Source of the DNA: Ceratobasidium sp. AG-K
Taxonomy: Eukaryota > Basidiomycota > Agaricomycetes > Cantharellales > Ceratobasidiaceae
Direction of reading: 5' to 3'
Length of the DNA: 64,000 bases
NCBI GenBank assembly: GCA_037039685.1
Contig: JAWNGF010000001.1
Location: 9,610,001-9,674,000 of the forward strand
The notes beneath the pieces are model-generated. The model was given only the letters and a program-made list of their open reading frames with translations, did no database searches and was not told the DNA's origin. Positions 11,542 through 24,354 of this stretch are shown in pieces; position 1 is the stretch's first letter, and each line of letters starts with the position of its first letter. Both the position numbers and the translations under genes were made by a program.

Positions 11542-14500
11542 GGCAGTGTAGCTCAAAACCAATCCGCCGTTGTATGAATATAGTTGAATTGTAAAGCATT
11601 GTTGATCTCATTGCATCCGTTTTTTGAATCATGTCACATTCCGTGCGATGATCCCAAATTTTAATAACACACCGGTCTCAGATGATCAAACCCCGCATAC
11701 ATAGACGTTTCAATGGACAGCCTCACCATGCCCTGCCAGCAGCCCAGTAGACACAGTTATCCACACACGAAATTCTCGCATATGTGCTCATGTCGAATTT
11801 CAGAGCTTATAGTTAGTCTTCTCAAGCCGTTACAAGCAACAACGTGGGGCAGCTCGAATCCTGTTTATAACACAATGGGACAGCCAAGAGTGTCCAAAGT
11901 TTTAGATTTCCAGACCCATGCCGTATACGTTCGGCGGTATCCAAATTCTCAATGGTCATGTATTTCGGAGTCCTTCCATCATGCTGCTTGAATACTAGGG
12001 CTCACCCCCATCCTTGTGATAGAACGGATATCCATGTCCGACTCAAAGCGCAAGCTCGAGATCTCACGAGAGCCGGTCACTCGGTGATACTTCGAAAGCG
12101 GAACGAAAACATCAAACCACCACGAACAGCCTAGACCAGACTGGCCAATCTAGTTTCAGATAAATAAAACGAAACCTTCACTCAATCAATAAACCCCTTG
12201 AACTCCTCATCGAACGTTTGAGTGGCACTATTATTCATCTCCACCTAGCCCTAGTCGGTCACGATGCAGTCGCAGTCTGCGCATACACGATGCCCATGAT
12301 ACAATAGAGCCATTATTTCAAACATATAGATTTCATCAAACGCTGAGCAAGTTTCCCCAGCACGTTGAAAGTGTGGCAGGGTAGCTATGCATATATGCTC
12401 CGTTAGCCGCCCATGGAATCATGGATGTACCCTCGAGGTCATCGGCATTTTCGGCGTACTAGTTCAAATTTGACGTTGAAAGGTAAAACCACAGCGGTCT
12501 GAGTCTATTTGTGTTGGGTTCCTAATGTGGCTTGTGTAAATCCAGTATATATACCCGGCAGTGCCCATTAACTCGGGAGTATATCGGGCTTTTTGATCGA
12601 TTGTATTCCGTTTCTATCAGGTAATAATAGTAGTTAAGGGTAGTATATGGCGCGCGATGTCACAAGTCTGATGATAGTCACAGAGGGCCTTGTATTCAAG
12701 CATCCCGTGTACGTACTGTGTACATATATGATTGCAAACTCAGACAAGTCCGCCAGAGTAGGAAGAGCACGGCTGCCTGCGGTACCTTTCTCTCGAATCT
12801 AGGCGTACAAGAGTCTCAAAGTTTGTCTTTAACTCATTATCGAATCCCCAGGTGGTTACCGGTCTGCGGGGCGATAGCAGTTGTTAAACCCATTGCCGCT
12901 GGCTTGATCACTGGTAGCTCTGTTGGGTTGACTGTCCGAGCCATACCAAGCCTACCCAACGATAAAAGCCCCGCTTTTTAGTGGCCCCGGGGTGGCAGAA
13001 GTCTATCACTTACTATTATCGTAGCATATGTATATAACATTGATACGCAGCGAGCAGAGTGATTATCATCAAGTGACCGCGCATTACTGTTTCAGATGTG
13101 CCATACCTTGTGCGTACGATCTGTCGTGCTTAGTATGTCTTATGCTGATTTCTAGCAACTGAGTAACGTGCTCGACCTAAATAGAAGTCACGCGAGTATA
13201 GCGGTATAATGGGGCTCGTCACGCTCAATGAGTAGACAATGTTCACTGGGGTGTCGCGCAAGTCACACGGAGTCGTAATTATCTAGAACCCAGAACTAAA
13301 CATAAAGCAAGCACATTTGATTTTTGCTCTCGTAGGAATGCAAGAAACACACAGTACTTCCAGTCTGGGAGCGGTCATTGCTGCTGTCACTTTTTATCAG
13401 CACCGATCCTCGCCATTTTCCTAATCCCGCAAGATTTAGATTAACGTATGAAAGCCCGTCATTAGTTTCGGGGACTCACGGAGCTGACACACGGCAAAGT
13501 CCTTTGAGCGCACAGCCACGAGTGCTCGCATTACCCCAGATACTTGCGAGTCATCACCTCGGGTCCTAGCATTCGACTTTGTTGGGACAATGCCGTTTGA
13601 ATAGGCTAGGCTAAATTTCTACCCAAGAAGATATGTGCGGATCATCAGCTGATGGATATCGTGTGGTTGGAAGACAAGCGGAACGGACCGTTGCGTGAGC
13701 AAGCACATTCCGATGATGTATCTAGTGGTCTTACTCGTTAGCAATCAAAGAGCTAATACTTGCACTGACGTCTCTTCTATGTCTATAGTGCAAAGCGGTA
13801 GCTGAATGAGGTACCTCAGCTATGCACAACTGCAGCCTAGAGCGACTGAATTGAATGGGCACCGGCGCCAGCAATCAAGATTGGGGTGCGTATACACAGC
13901 CCACCGCATTAGGAGATCACTGACAGGATATCGAACTTGGCTTAGCCTGACGGTTGTCTAACTCTGAACAACCCGCCAGCACAAGATAGTTCGCACATGA
14001 AGAATGCAGCGAGCTCATGCCGATGTTCACTTGGCACCGAACAGCGGCGACACGAGCTAGTGTACAAACGAAGCGAGGAGAACCCTGGATTTCAGACACT
14101 ATGACGAAGCGCGAAGTGCCAAGTCCGGGAGGGCCGAACACTGCAAAAGAACTGGGTTCGAGTGTCATCGGGTGGAGTCGATCAATAAGCACACCATGGA
14201 GACTAGTAATCCACGCACACACTTTGAATTGCGTTGAAATGGCTGCAACATAGCCATTGCCTCGTGCCCTATACCAGCAGCCGCAAAAGTACTTGGTATT
14301 TAGGGGAGTATCTGGCTGTGTTATACTGGATCTGGTGATGTCGTTTGACGAATAAACTATGCTCGGTGCACCGATCGAGCCAAACATTATGCACAGGGAT
14401 GAGGGTCCCATGAATTGAGACCGTGATGTCACGTGATCCGAAGCGCCACCTTACTTTCGAACCCAGCCACCACCCGACGGCCCACAATTGACTTGAAGTA

Positions 14501-15177
14501 ACATCAGAATTACGGGGATTGCCTTCTGGAGTAGATGCACCACATCGCCCATAAACGTTAGATTACGTGTGCGTGGATCTCCGAACTCCTGGATATCCAA
14601 GGTCTTGTTGAATGACTCGCAGGCGCCGAGGCAGGGAATGGTAGCGCCCGTGACTATCTAGTGAGAGCAGTGTGACGGCTGCGAAGCGCTCCTACCCGCC
14701 GTAAGTGGTGATGTGTGAGCAAAGCCATGTTGCAAGCGAGCACTCATGAGTAATAGCAGACCTTGCCGGATGAGCTTTGATGCGGGTCAATGCCATTGTT
14801 ATCATAACGGCCAGAAACCACAAGCTGTGGAGCCTAATCTTTTGGTAGATAACGCAATAAGCTGCTCTATATTTTGCCATCAATCGAGTATGCTTGGCCT
14901 AACGTGGTTTCCGTGAGTACTCTACCCGTTTTCAAAACAACTTGGTACTGCCTCTTGCCTACGCCGCAGAGCGCGGTTGAAGAGGCACTCCGTGATTAAC
15001 GAAACTGGTCGGCGCTTGAGCTTCTCTGACTCCTTATCGCTGCCTCTAGCTTTAATCGGCCGTCTGGGCCTCGGTTTGCTGTGTGGTAATAGATTTGGGT
15101 GGCGGCGCTGGGTCACAGCAGCAATGACGCTAGTAACATGGATTCTGCCTCGGCCTTTGGCCTCAAAACGACGCGGC
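11542..15177. other. Intergenic region between the decarboxylase paralogues
   Basis: About 3.6 kb with no recognisable coding sequence. A 171-codon minus-strand frame at 13917-14432 has no motif and lies in unremarkable sequence. The first part is the 3' region of decarboxylase 1 and the last part the promoter of decarboxylase 2. I found no transposon ends. Confidence 0.45.
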
Positions 15178-15186
15178 TATAAAATA
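15178..15186 (+). promoter_or_regulatory. TATA box of decarboxylase gene 2
   Basis: TATAAAATA lies about 70 bp upstream of the ATG at 15248, in the same role as the TATA element of the paralogue. Confidence 0.6.
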
Positions 15187-15247
15187 CCCAGGGATTGACC
15201 GACAATTTTAACATTCCACTTCCCCCCTCTGGAGATTTCTCCTAGCC

Positions 15248-18200
15248 ATGCCACAACCTTTCACTATATTCACTTCCCACTCCAGGGAGAGCTCTGCTGG
15301 AAGCAGCGATATTCCCTCAAGCCCCGCTAGCGACACTTTCTCGACATTTGCCGGCGACTCTTCAAGCTCCGAGATCGACTCCAGCTCGATCTTCGACCAA
15401 AGCAACCGACACGACCGTCTGGGTGCCTGGTTTTTGGGCCCGAAAGCGGAAAATATCGGTCTCCTTAAGGACCTTCTGCATTATGTCGCCGACCAGACCG
15501 AGCGCGCTCGCCTAGCGTACCAGCCTAATGATCCCGTAAGTGGTGTTCATCCATTATATCCCGTCCTTGGTCGCCCATCAACTGACGCAAACTGCCCTGC
15601 AGAGTTTTATCTCCGCCGAGACTCAGAAGAGTTCGATCTTTCAAAGGGAGATCGGCAGCATGGAGGCTGCGCTCAAGGAGATCACCGACGCCCTGGCCGA
15701 GCATTCAATTCCGTTCTGGTCTCCCCGTTACAATGCGCATATGAATGGCGATACCTCTTTACCAGGACTCTTGGGATATTTGGCCGCAGCACTCTTCGTA
15801 AGCTTCAGTTGACATAGTAGAGGGTGCCATTGCTGACTTACTATTCGACAAGAATCCTAACAATGTCACTACCGAATCGAGTCCATTGACAACCGTCATC
15901 GAGCGCGATGTGGGCCTACAGTTGTGTCAGATGCTCGGCTACGATATTACCAGGACAGGTAGCTCTCGTCCATGGGGACACATTGTCTGTGGTGGGTCTG
16001 TTGCGAATCTGGAGTCTATGTGGTATGTATTGCCTTCCCTGCGTTCTTATGATACATGCTGACTCACCCGATTTAGGGCTGGTAAGTTTGGTCGTCGATC
16101 AAGGCAAACAATGAGAAACTCATTTACCCTTTTCTAGCTCGCAACCTCAAGTTCTATCCGCTCTCTCTTGCGTGTGCGCTCGAGCCCGGCGCACCTTTGG
16201 ACTTTGTTCGTGATACTTTTACGATCGAGCTATGCACTGGGGAGGTCAAGTTGTTCAGCGAGGCTTCTTCCTGGGAATTGATAAACCTCAAGCCCGAGAC
16301 CATTTTCGATATCCCAGAGAGGCTCCAGCACGAGTTTGGCATTTCTTCCCAGGCAGTCTCGAACGCCTTGAACGGGTAACTATGGGGCGTGGATATGAAT
16401 GAAATGTGACTAATGTTTATGCTTAGATACCTAATTCAAACCATTGGCAAGGATATCCTCGAGAAGAAGTTCGGTGTCAAGCCCAGCAAGTACTTTGTCG
16501 GCACTACGAAACACTACTCTTGGCCCAAGGGCGCTGGTAAGTAGGAGTGCCTTTGTAATACGTGGAATCTTCTAATTTCGATGCCGACAGCTGTCACCGG
16601 AATCGGCTCGGAGCACATCCTCGATGTTCCGGTTGATATTGATGTGCGGATGGACATTTCCGCCCTCGACAAGATGCTGAAGAAATGCCTCGACGAGCAA
16701 CAACCCGTTTATGCAGTTGTCGCCATTATGGGTTCGACCGAACATGGTGCCGTTGATCCGATCAAGGGCGTCTACGAGCTGCGCAACAAGTATCAAGCTC
16801 TCGGGCTTTCATTCGCGATCCACGCTGACGCCGCGTGGGGTGGGTATTACGCCGCCTTCCTGCGCGAGCCTGAAGCTGGCTTCGATCTACCCAAGACTAC
16901 GACGGTTCCCGAGCAGGCTTTGAGCAGCTATACGCGTCTACAGCTCGAGTATCTTCAATACGCTGACTCGATCACGATTGATCCCCACAAGTCGGGGTAT
17001 ATTCCTTATCCTGCGGGCGGACTGTGCTACCGCGATGGGCGCATGCGCTACCTTGTTACCTGGACGAACCCAGCCGTGTACAAGGAGACCGATGGGACTG
17101 AGAGCATGGGCGTATATGGAATTGAAGGAAGGTGAGGCACTGTGTGATTGGCGCCGATAGCTTGATCTGACTTGATCCTTTGATAGCAAACCCGGTGCAT
17201 CTGCCGTCGGAGCGTGGATGTCCCACCGCGTGATTGGGCTTCACAAGTATGGTTATGGGTCACTCCTTGGCGAATCGCTCTTCAGTTGTACCAAGGTATG
17301 AATATTTATCTGGATATAGACGCATACACTCACCCTAATTACAGATCTACACTCACTGGGCGACCATGGATATGGACGATTCGTCCCTCATACTTGTTCC
17401 CGTCAAGCCCATCCCTGCCGAGCGCGAGAAACTGGGCCCTGAAGCCGTCCGCAAGCAGCGCGAGTACATTCGGGACCGAATCGCCAACCGACCCAATGAC
17501 GAGCTTACACAAGACCGCGAGGCGATGGCGCTCCTACACGACATGGTCTCCGACCTCTCAATCAATGCGTTCGCGTGCAACTTCAGGCTTGCCAACGGGG
17601 AGCCTAACCAGGATGTCGTCGAAGCCAACTATCTTAACACTCGGATCTACCAGCGTCTGAGCGTCACCAAGGTCTCCGAAACCGTCCTCGATAAGCCTCT
17701 ATTCATCCAGTCGAGCACGATGGATCAGAAGACATATGGTATTTGCGCGGATTACTTGAAGAGTCGGTTGGGTGTGGTTGGCGATCGAGACCTGGATATT
17801 CTTGTAAACTGTGTGATGAGCCCGTTCCCGACGGTATCGAATTTTACGAGGAGCGTGACGGATGCATTCAAGCAGGTTGCACACGAAGAGATCCAGGCAA
17901 GTATTTTCTCAGCTTGAATTGGACCGCAGTTAACCGGTAATATACAGACATGTTTGTTCCGCAACACTGTGACCGCCGCCGAGTTCCGATTCATTGCCCA
18001 GGGCACCGACAAGCTTTATCTGTCGCTCCTGCCGATGTTCAATATGGCAAACTACCGCCACCAGCTCATTCTATCCTGCGATGTGCCCGAGGATGTGATG
18101 GCCGCGTATCGCTCTGTTCGCCATAGTGACCCTTCCGCGGTTATCACCCTCAGCACCGCCGGCGCCGTTGAGCTCGAGAACATTCTTTCGGGTTCGTTCG

Positions 18201-19075
18201 TAGGATCTTTCCACGACGGGCTTGGCCAGTCTCTCGTTGGCGACTTCGAGGTCTCGAACGTCACGGTCGTCAAGAATCTGCCCCTCGATTCCAAGTACCT
18301 CGACAACTCCTATCCCGACCATATGTTCTTCTACCTCTACGGGACCAAGGAGCAGCAACACGTTGAACACATGCTGGTGACCGCCAGGAACGTCCAGCTC
18401 ACTTCTGATCAAGTCAAGCTCATGGTTTCTGAGGGTGCGATCTCCGAAGACGACCTCGCCCAGGGGGTTGTTGTCCGCATGGAACGCCTCCGGGAGCGCC
18501 TCATCCTGCCGATTCTGCCTCCCCATACCCCATCGTTCTTCACTGCAGGCAGCGAGCACAAGATCAGCATCTTCCGCGATCCTCATGGCACCTGTGCTCA
18601 GGGTCCGGGGCTGACCGATAAAATCTCGGAAGCGACCGCCATTGCATCTGGCACCATTACGCTCGGCAAGATGGTCTATGGCGACTCTGTCCGGCTCAAC
18701 GATAACCCCACTCCTCCGGGCGCTCCGGCTCAAGCCAAGAAGACCAACAGCAGGACGGTTGTAGTTCCACAAATATTTACGAGTACCATCGCAACTCGTC
18801 CCGAGGACTTTGAGAAGTCGCCCATTTCCCCTCTTGCAGCATATCTCGAGTCGTCCACTCCAGCTTCCCGCTCCAGATCCTTCGGAATTTTCCCGTGGCT
18901 GGCACTTCTCCTCGCCTTTATTTTTATGCTCTTCTGGTTCTGTTTCTGTGTTGGGCCGTTCTGCCCGGCGCATTGCAGCTTGTGGTCCAACATCGTCACC
19001 CGGGTCTCAGCCAACTACTCGCTCTCGATTTCGCGCGGCTTACTAGATTCGAATCGATATTATGAGATGTCCTGA
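15248..19075 (+). CDS. Group II PLP-dependent decarboxylase, paralogue 2, with C-terminal membrane segment
   Basis: Ten exons: 15248-15535, 15603-15797, 15853-16022, 16077-16081, 16138-16375, 16427-16536, 16591-17131, 17187-17295, 17345-17896 and 17948-19075. They sum to 3,336 nt, giving 1,111 aa. Exon sizes match paralogue 1 almost one for one, so the pair is a tandem duplication. The motifs are kept: TKHYSWPKGA, STEHGAVDPI, HADAAWGGY (Asp ~415) and DPHKSGYIPYPAGG (Lys ~469). It differs in a Ser-rich N-terminal extension, loss of the last intron, a GC-AG intron (17897-17947), and a diverged C-terminus with a strongly hydrophobic helix at residues ~1053-1072 (WLALLLAFIFMLFWFCFCVG). The enzyme may be tail-anchored, with the catalytic part in the cytosol. 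Substrate unknown. Confidence 0.9.
16077..16081 (+). other. 5-nt micro-exon of decarboxylase gene 2
   Basis: GGCTG lies between acceptor ATTTAG and donor GTAAGT. It is identical in sequence, phase and position to the micro-exon of paralogue 1, although the flanking introns differ in sequence. Confidence 0.8.
17897..17947 (+). other. GC-AG intron in decarboxylase gene 2
   Basis: The donor reads CAG|GCAAGT and the acceptor TACAG. The homologous intron of paralogue 1 (10426-10476) has a normal GTGAGT donor and the same length (51 bp), so this is a donor change rather than a wrong exon model. Confidence 0.7.
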
Positions 19076-20103
19076 ACTTTCTTCTTTTGAACTCTTGATT
19101 GCTCACCTTTTAATTCGTCTTCGCCAAATGTCTCTTCCTCGTGTGAACGCTTTCTCGTGGACGCTTTCTTGTGGATGCTTTTCTGTTATGTCTCCATTCA
19201 TGCGGACTTTATGCACTGTAACTTATCTATTCGTAGACCATGTACTTTTCGATATGAATTCACTCTATGAACTATTTCATAACCAGCCAGGCGGTCGTTT
19301 GAGCAGGTCCTAGATATAAGTACATCAATATGGCCAGAGAGCTGGGAATAATCGTGACCAAGCAAGACCTTGGAGACCGCTAGCAACGCAAGACCGCCAT
19401 CGCGGAGCGCTTATACTAAGGGGGATTCCAAGGAGTCTCGGTTTCGCCAGTTCAATCACCCAGCGGGCCTTTGTCATTAGCAGGCGTATATGTGGAGAAG
19501 CACAGTCTTGCTGTCTGGGAGTGAAGGAAGTTGGTGCGTCAGCAAATCCCAATTGAACTCCCGGCGCTCCAGAGCATTCTGTAATACTTCTAGATTGGGT
19601 ACGGAGCGCCGGGAGCCAATTAGGTCATGATGACGTGAGCATTCGAGTATTATCGCGAGCGACAGAGTTCTAGCACCAACGCGGATGAAGTTTACTCCAG
19701 TGATCGATGGCCTTCCTCTTGTTGAGGGTGAGAGGTTTATTCGTGCAGTGGTGGTGGACGCAAGCCAAGGGAGATGAGATTCAGCCTCCTCGGGGTGAAG
19801 CCATGAGTGTCTGTCGCGTTACGTAATCCTCGGGCAAGGGAGTGATCCTTGTGGCGCTCTTTCCTCTCCCCAGCGCAAACCGCAGTACTAATTGAGGCTC
19901 GTAAGGGCTCGTTTGCGTAACCGAGCCCTTACTAGCACGTGCGGTTCTCGCTGAGATCCCTCGATGACGAAGTGGAAACTCGTAAATTTAGGCAGCCAGT
20001 GCTGTAGGGCCAAGCTGCAACTCTCAATGTAGTCGCCTTCCTCACGGTTCCGGGTTGTTCAAATTTCATTCTGATTCAACGACATTACACTGGCACCTTC
20101 AAG
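19076..20103. other. Convergent 3' flank with a perfect hairpin
   Basis: The 3' regions of decarboxylase 2 (+) and the aminopeptidase (-) meet here. No gene is recognised. It contains 13-bp perfect inverted arms at 19558-19570 and 19603-19615. Confidence 0.5.
19558..19615. repeat. Hairpin, 13-bp GC-rich perfect arms
   Basis: CTCCCGGCGCTCC (19558-19570) is repeated as its exact reverse complement at 19603-19615, with a 32-nt spacer. Outside the arms AATTG pairs with CAATT after a 2-nt mismatch. It may be a transcription-end structure or a small mobile remnant. Confidence 0.6.
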
Positions 20104-22015
20104 TTACTTGCCGCCACCCAGCCTCCTCGCGAACTCGACGAAGGCTCGGACAGGACGTCCGGTCATACCCTTTTCCTGGTATGCTTCTCCCCTAGGACTC
20201 TCCATCGTACCAGCAATGTCAACATGCGCCCAGCGGACCTTGCCCTCGCTCTCATCATCTTCGGCGATACCCGAGACAAACGACTTGAGGAAGAGTGCCG
20301 CAGTGCAGGAGCCGGCAGATTTTCCTCCCGTCTACGATTTATGGGTTACTTTGAAAGAGGGAGAAACAGCGACACGTACATTGCATAGATCTGCATTGGA
20401 CGAGTAAATTTGAGGCCCATAGGACTCGTCGAGGGGCATGCGCCAGAATCGGTCGTGCTCTGCCTTACCGGCAGCGTTGAGTTCATCCCAAAGGGAGTCG
20501 GAGGTCTGTGCAATAATTAGGCCGAGTTTGAGAGAAAACATGAAGTACTTACGCTGAAGACTCCGGAATAGACCGATCCAAGTGCGACATCCATAGCTCC
20601 GGTCAAAGTTGCGCAATCGACAATGGTGTGGGGGTTAAATTCGGTTGATCCATACCAGAGGGTATCGCTGAGGATTAGTCGGCCTTCGGCATCAGTGTTA
20701 TCGACTTCAACCGTTTTGTTGTTCATCGCGTAGATCCTGTTTATCATCCTTAGCGCCATGGCGCCAGTCACACTACAAGAGCGAAAACTTACACGTCACC
20801 AGGTTTGTTGGCCCATGGCCCAGGCAGGTTCTCCGTAAGTGCGATGAGGGTAACGACGTTGATAGGACATTTGAGTTTGGCAATGGCGAGGGTGGAGGAG
20901 GCGACTGCGGCCGCACCGCCCATATCTCCACGCATAAGTTTCATGTTCTAGTGGGGGGATTAGAATGCGATAGATTCTCGGCATAATCAACGCACCGCGG
21001 GGGGCTTGAGCGAGATCCCTCCCGAGTCAAACGTGATACCCTTCCCGACAAACACAAGTGGCTGTGCTGAGGCATCGGCTGCACCTTTATAGTGGCTAAT
21101 GGCGGGTTAGAGAGTCATTGACAGCTAGCATGGTTGGAATTACATTTCGAGGAATTTGCATGGTTCGGAAGATCCTTTTGCGACAGATAAGAATGTTCGC
21201 TAGATGGATATCAGGTCGATTCACCAGACTAGAAAGCAACTCACCATTCCCTTTTCCTCCGCCCAGGCTAGAATGCCATTAGTTATAATCAAAATGCAAT
21301 CATATAAACTAACCTTTGTCTCGAACCTTGATTTCGACATTGTCTACGCCCTCAAACTCCTTTTGGATACGTTCGCAAAATTTAGTCGGGGTCAACAGGT
21401 TCGCCGGGAGCTCCGTCAACTCGCGGGAAAGGTTTTGAGCCGAGGCGTAGATCACGCCCGTGTCCCATCCCAATTCACCCGACCCACTCGCGTTAGAAGG
21501 AGGGAGGACAGTTATAGGTGCGACCGCGTCTTTTTGTGCGGTCTTGAGTTGGTTAAACTTGAAGAGTGCGAGATGTGCGCCAACAGCTGTAAATAGTTCA
21601 AATCAAATCAGGATCTACCAACAGATGATCGGGAGAACCTACCAGCAGCATGTAGGTCTCCACTTGTGTCAACCAAAACTTCCTTTGCGCCCGAATCGCG
21701 CAGTTTTTTTACACCAGTGCCGACAGCCTTGCGCAACGCTTCAGGTTTCTTCGCTGCCGCACCGGTTCCAAGAGATACGGCAGCAGCCACCCTCCCAGCA
21801 TCATCAACGTTATAAAATACTCGAGTCTCGCCCGCCCTGTCCTTGGGCCGTGAAGCCGACCAGAGGTTGGCAATTGACGGAATAGCACCCGAGGAAGGCG
21901 CAGTCGGGTCGACAGGGATGAGGTACGCGTCGTGGGTCATGTTGCGGCGTGCGATTGTGACTGTCGAGAGGGGCTTGTATGCGCGTGGGGCACGGGGCAC
22001 AAGTCGACGGAGCAT
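20104..22015 (-). CDS. M17 family leucyl aminopeptidase (cytosol aminopeptidase type)
   Basis: Nine exons on the minus strand: 22015-21643, 21586-21314, 21267-21245, 21199-21144, 21095-20996, 20947-20793, 20736-20553, 20505-20380 and 20331-20104. They total 1,518 nt, giving 505 aa, a normal length for the family. The M17 signature NTDAEGRL is present, together with [15 protein letters not shown] (metal-binding Lys and Asp), [10 protein letters not shown], the catalytic Arg of AEGRL, and [15 protein letters not shown] near the end. These enzymes are hexameric two-metal (Zn/Mn) peptidases that remove N-terminal residues from peptides. The first 26 residues are Arg-rich with few acidic residues, like a mitochondrial presequence. 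A second Met at residue 27 (MTHDAYLIP) could give a cytosolic form. One exon is only 23 nt. Confidence in the family is high. Confidence 0.92.
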
Positions 22016-23853
22016 CAAGCTCGTTCCACGTGAACTGATAGGTCGGCACGTGAGATTGGTGCGGTACTAAGCGTTACATTACACACCGCTTTGGTAGGCG
22101 ACCACCTCCTTTCGTTCGATTTCTAACGAGATAGCCAGGCAAATGATTTTTTCACTTCACTGAGTGATTTATTATTCAACCAGGAGAAAGAATGTCTATG
22201 TTGTCCAGCGCATTTACCCTATCCCGAGGTACTGCGACTATGGAGCATATACTTGTACATTTTGACAAAATCAAACCCCATTAAGGGCTTTTCGATTCCG
22301 GCGATTTTCGTAGTCCGTTTGACCGTGAGTTTGAGGAGGTCTTTCTTGACTAAGAGTGAGAACTAGGTGTGTTGGTCTACTGGGTTAGTGAATGGGATTC
22401 GGAGTCCGTATACATTTCCAGGGTAGCTTGTAGCTTAATAATTGGACTGGTCCTATGATAGTTGAGGGATGCACAACTTGACAACATATTAACTACCAGG
22501 TTTGTGAACATGGGAAATTCTGCAGAAGAAACACACAAAGCTTTCTCAGCGCTTGATGTGCTAAAACACGTACGTTTCTATTTTGATCGGTATTTGATTC
22601 TTAGACTCCAGTGCGTGAGACGATTATCCAACTACGTACGGATTGGGGTATTTGCACGAACAAACCGACCCAGTGGAAAAACCTGTGCGTCTGTATTCCT
22701 CTGACACTAAGAAACATCCAAGTGACCATTGCTCTGTGTTCGGGAATGCTTATACGGTATATACATACGTAGATTTTCACAAATGAGGACCCCTTCGGAG
22801 CTGAATTGGGACATATAGGTTTGTGAACGTGATTCGATCGCTAGCCAACAATGAGTATGAAGATAAGGAATATCCGCAAACGGTGGACAGCACAGTCCCC
22901 ACTACCTTGAAATGCGGGCTCACACAGACTGTTACATCTCGCCTTCCTTATCGAGTCGCGTCCAGAGTATGTCTCGACAGCCCCAAGCACTCGGGATGCT
23001 CGATAGAAGGGGGTCGAATTATTGCATCAGATTCGGTTAGCGATTGATTCTCACTCTTTCAAGCGGAAACTCATGCTTGGCGTGTCTGCCCCAGTGGGAC
23101 TATAGGGAGATGATACTCTAAGAGATAGATCCACTGGGCGTTAGACGATCAATGGACCGGGGAAGTGGGGAACATAGCATTATTCTTTAGCACATGTTTA
23201 GTGACCCAATCCCACTGATAAAAACTCCAGAAGGGGGCTGGCGACTTTGGTTTGAATAACACGCGTGTATAATTTGACGCTCATGTGTACTGATAGTGCT
23301 GGATTTCCAACATAGCTCGCTGCGTTGGATTATAACTACCCGAAATGCAACCGACGTTAGCTATGGTCATACGTTCGCAGAAGTCAGACGATACTTTTAC
23401 ATCCCCCGTGGAAATAAAAGCCCAACTAGGACCCAAAGTAGAACTCACAGCAGGAACATCTTCTAAAAATAGTCCGCAACTAGCTGATCTATTCATGACC
23501 AGCCGAATGGCGATATCTCCTGTCTATTCAATGACGTGAGTTGTGTACCCAATTTTCACAGGATCAAAGCCTACTCTCCTACGTAAAGCGACCAAGTTCC
23601 CCCCATATATGCGAAGTAACTCAGCTGTTCTGGCCATATTTCTTTTTTCAATCAAATGTTATTTGTTCAGTATTCCGAGGCCGAGCTCTATGGTGCGCTG
23701 CTATAGAGGCAGAGCGGCGTAAGGCCAAACAAAACACAACCACATGGAGAAGGACAAGACAGTTGGGCCTTACTTTGCTATCTAACTAAGTGACATTAGC
23801 TAATTAGGCGCCCAAGATCATTTCACGTGTGATGCTCAAACTTCCCTTCGACC
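22016..23853. other. Intergenic region, no gene recognised
   Basis: About 1.8 kb upstream of the aminopeptidase. It presumably holds its promoter. The remaining short open frames show no family motif. It ends at the CACAC target duplication of element A. Confidence 0.45.
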
Positions 23854-23858
23854 CACAC

Positions 23859-24313
23859 TGTCGTAAGCTTCTTCTTGGTGGCTATGAGACAAGCCGCGAT
23901 GGAGAGTGGACGGCACTAAGACCTAAGTGACCTCTTGAACCGCAACACACTTAAGCGTCTGTAGGCTCTTGAGGGTAGGGGTGGTTCTAAGTGTCACTCA
24001 GAGGGGATGTTTTGACGAGACAAAACAAGCTGGGGTTACCAGGCTTGTTGGTCCTCTATATATATTCACAAAACGGCCAAGTCATACAGAGCGCAGCCAC
24101 ACGAGTCATAAGAGAAAGCCAGTCAGGAGTGTCCATGTGAGTCATGCTGTATAAACAGACATGACTCGTACAAAGCACAGCCGCGTTACACAATGTAACA
24201 GAAAACCACAAGAAGGTGGCAACGCGGCAAACACAAACGGGAACGTAACGTAAAGAAGGAGACAGGCGGACGAGACCCTGGGTGAGTCCGATGGAGTGAG
24301 CTAGCTCACGACA
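23859..24313 (-). repeat. 3' LTR of element A
   Basis: 455 bp. On the minus strand it begins TGTCGTGAGCTAGCTCAC and ends CTTACGACA. It is preceded (24314-24328 on the plus strand) by the reverse complement of a G-rich polypurine tract. Confidence 0.93.
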
Positions 24314-24354
24314 TTACTCCCCCCTAAGAGTCCGTTTGGGGGACCTGAACGGAC

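Noticed and set aside
12841..12870. tRNA B-box-like GTTATCGAATCC-type sequence
   Set aside because: No matching A box and no cloverleaf could be drawn.
13917..14432. 171-codon minus-strand open frame between the decarboxylases
   Set aside because: No domain, no codon or context support; treated as chance.
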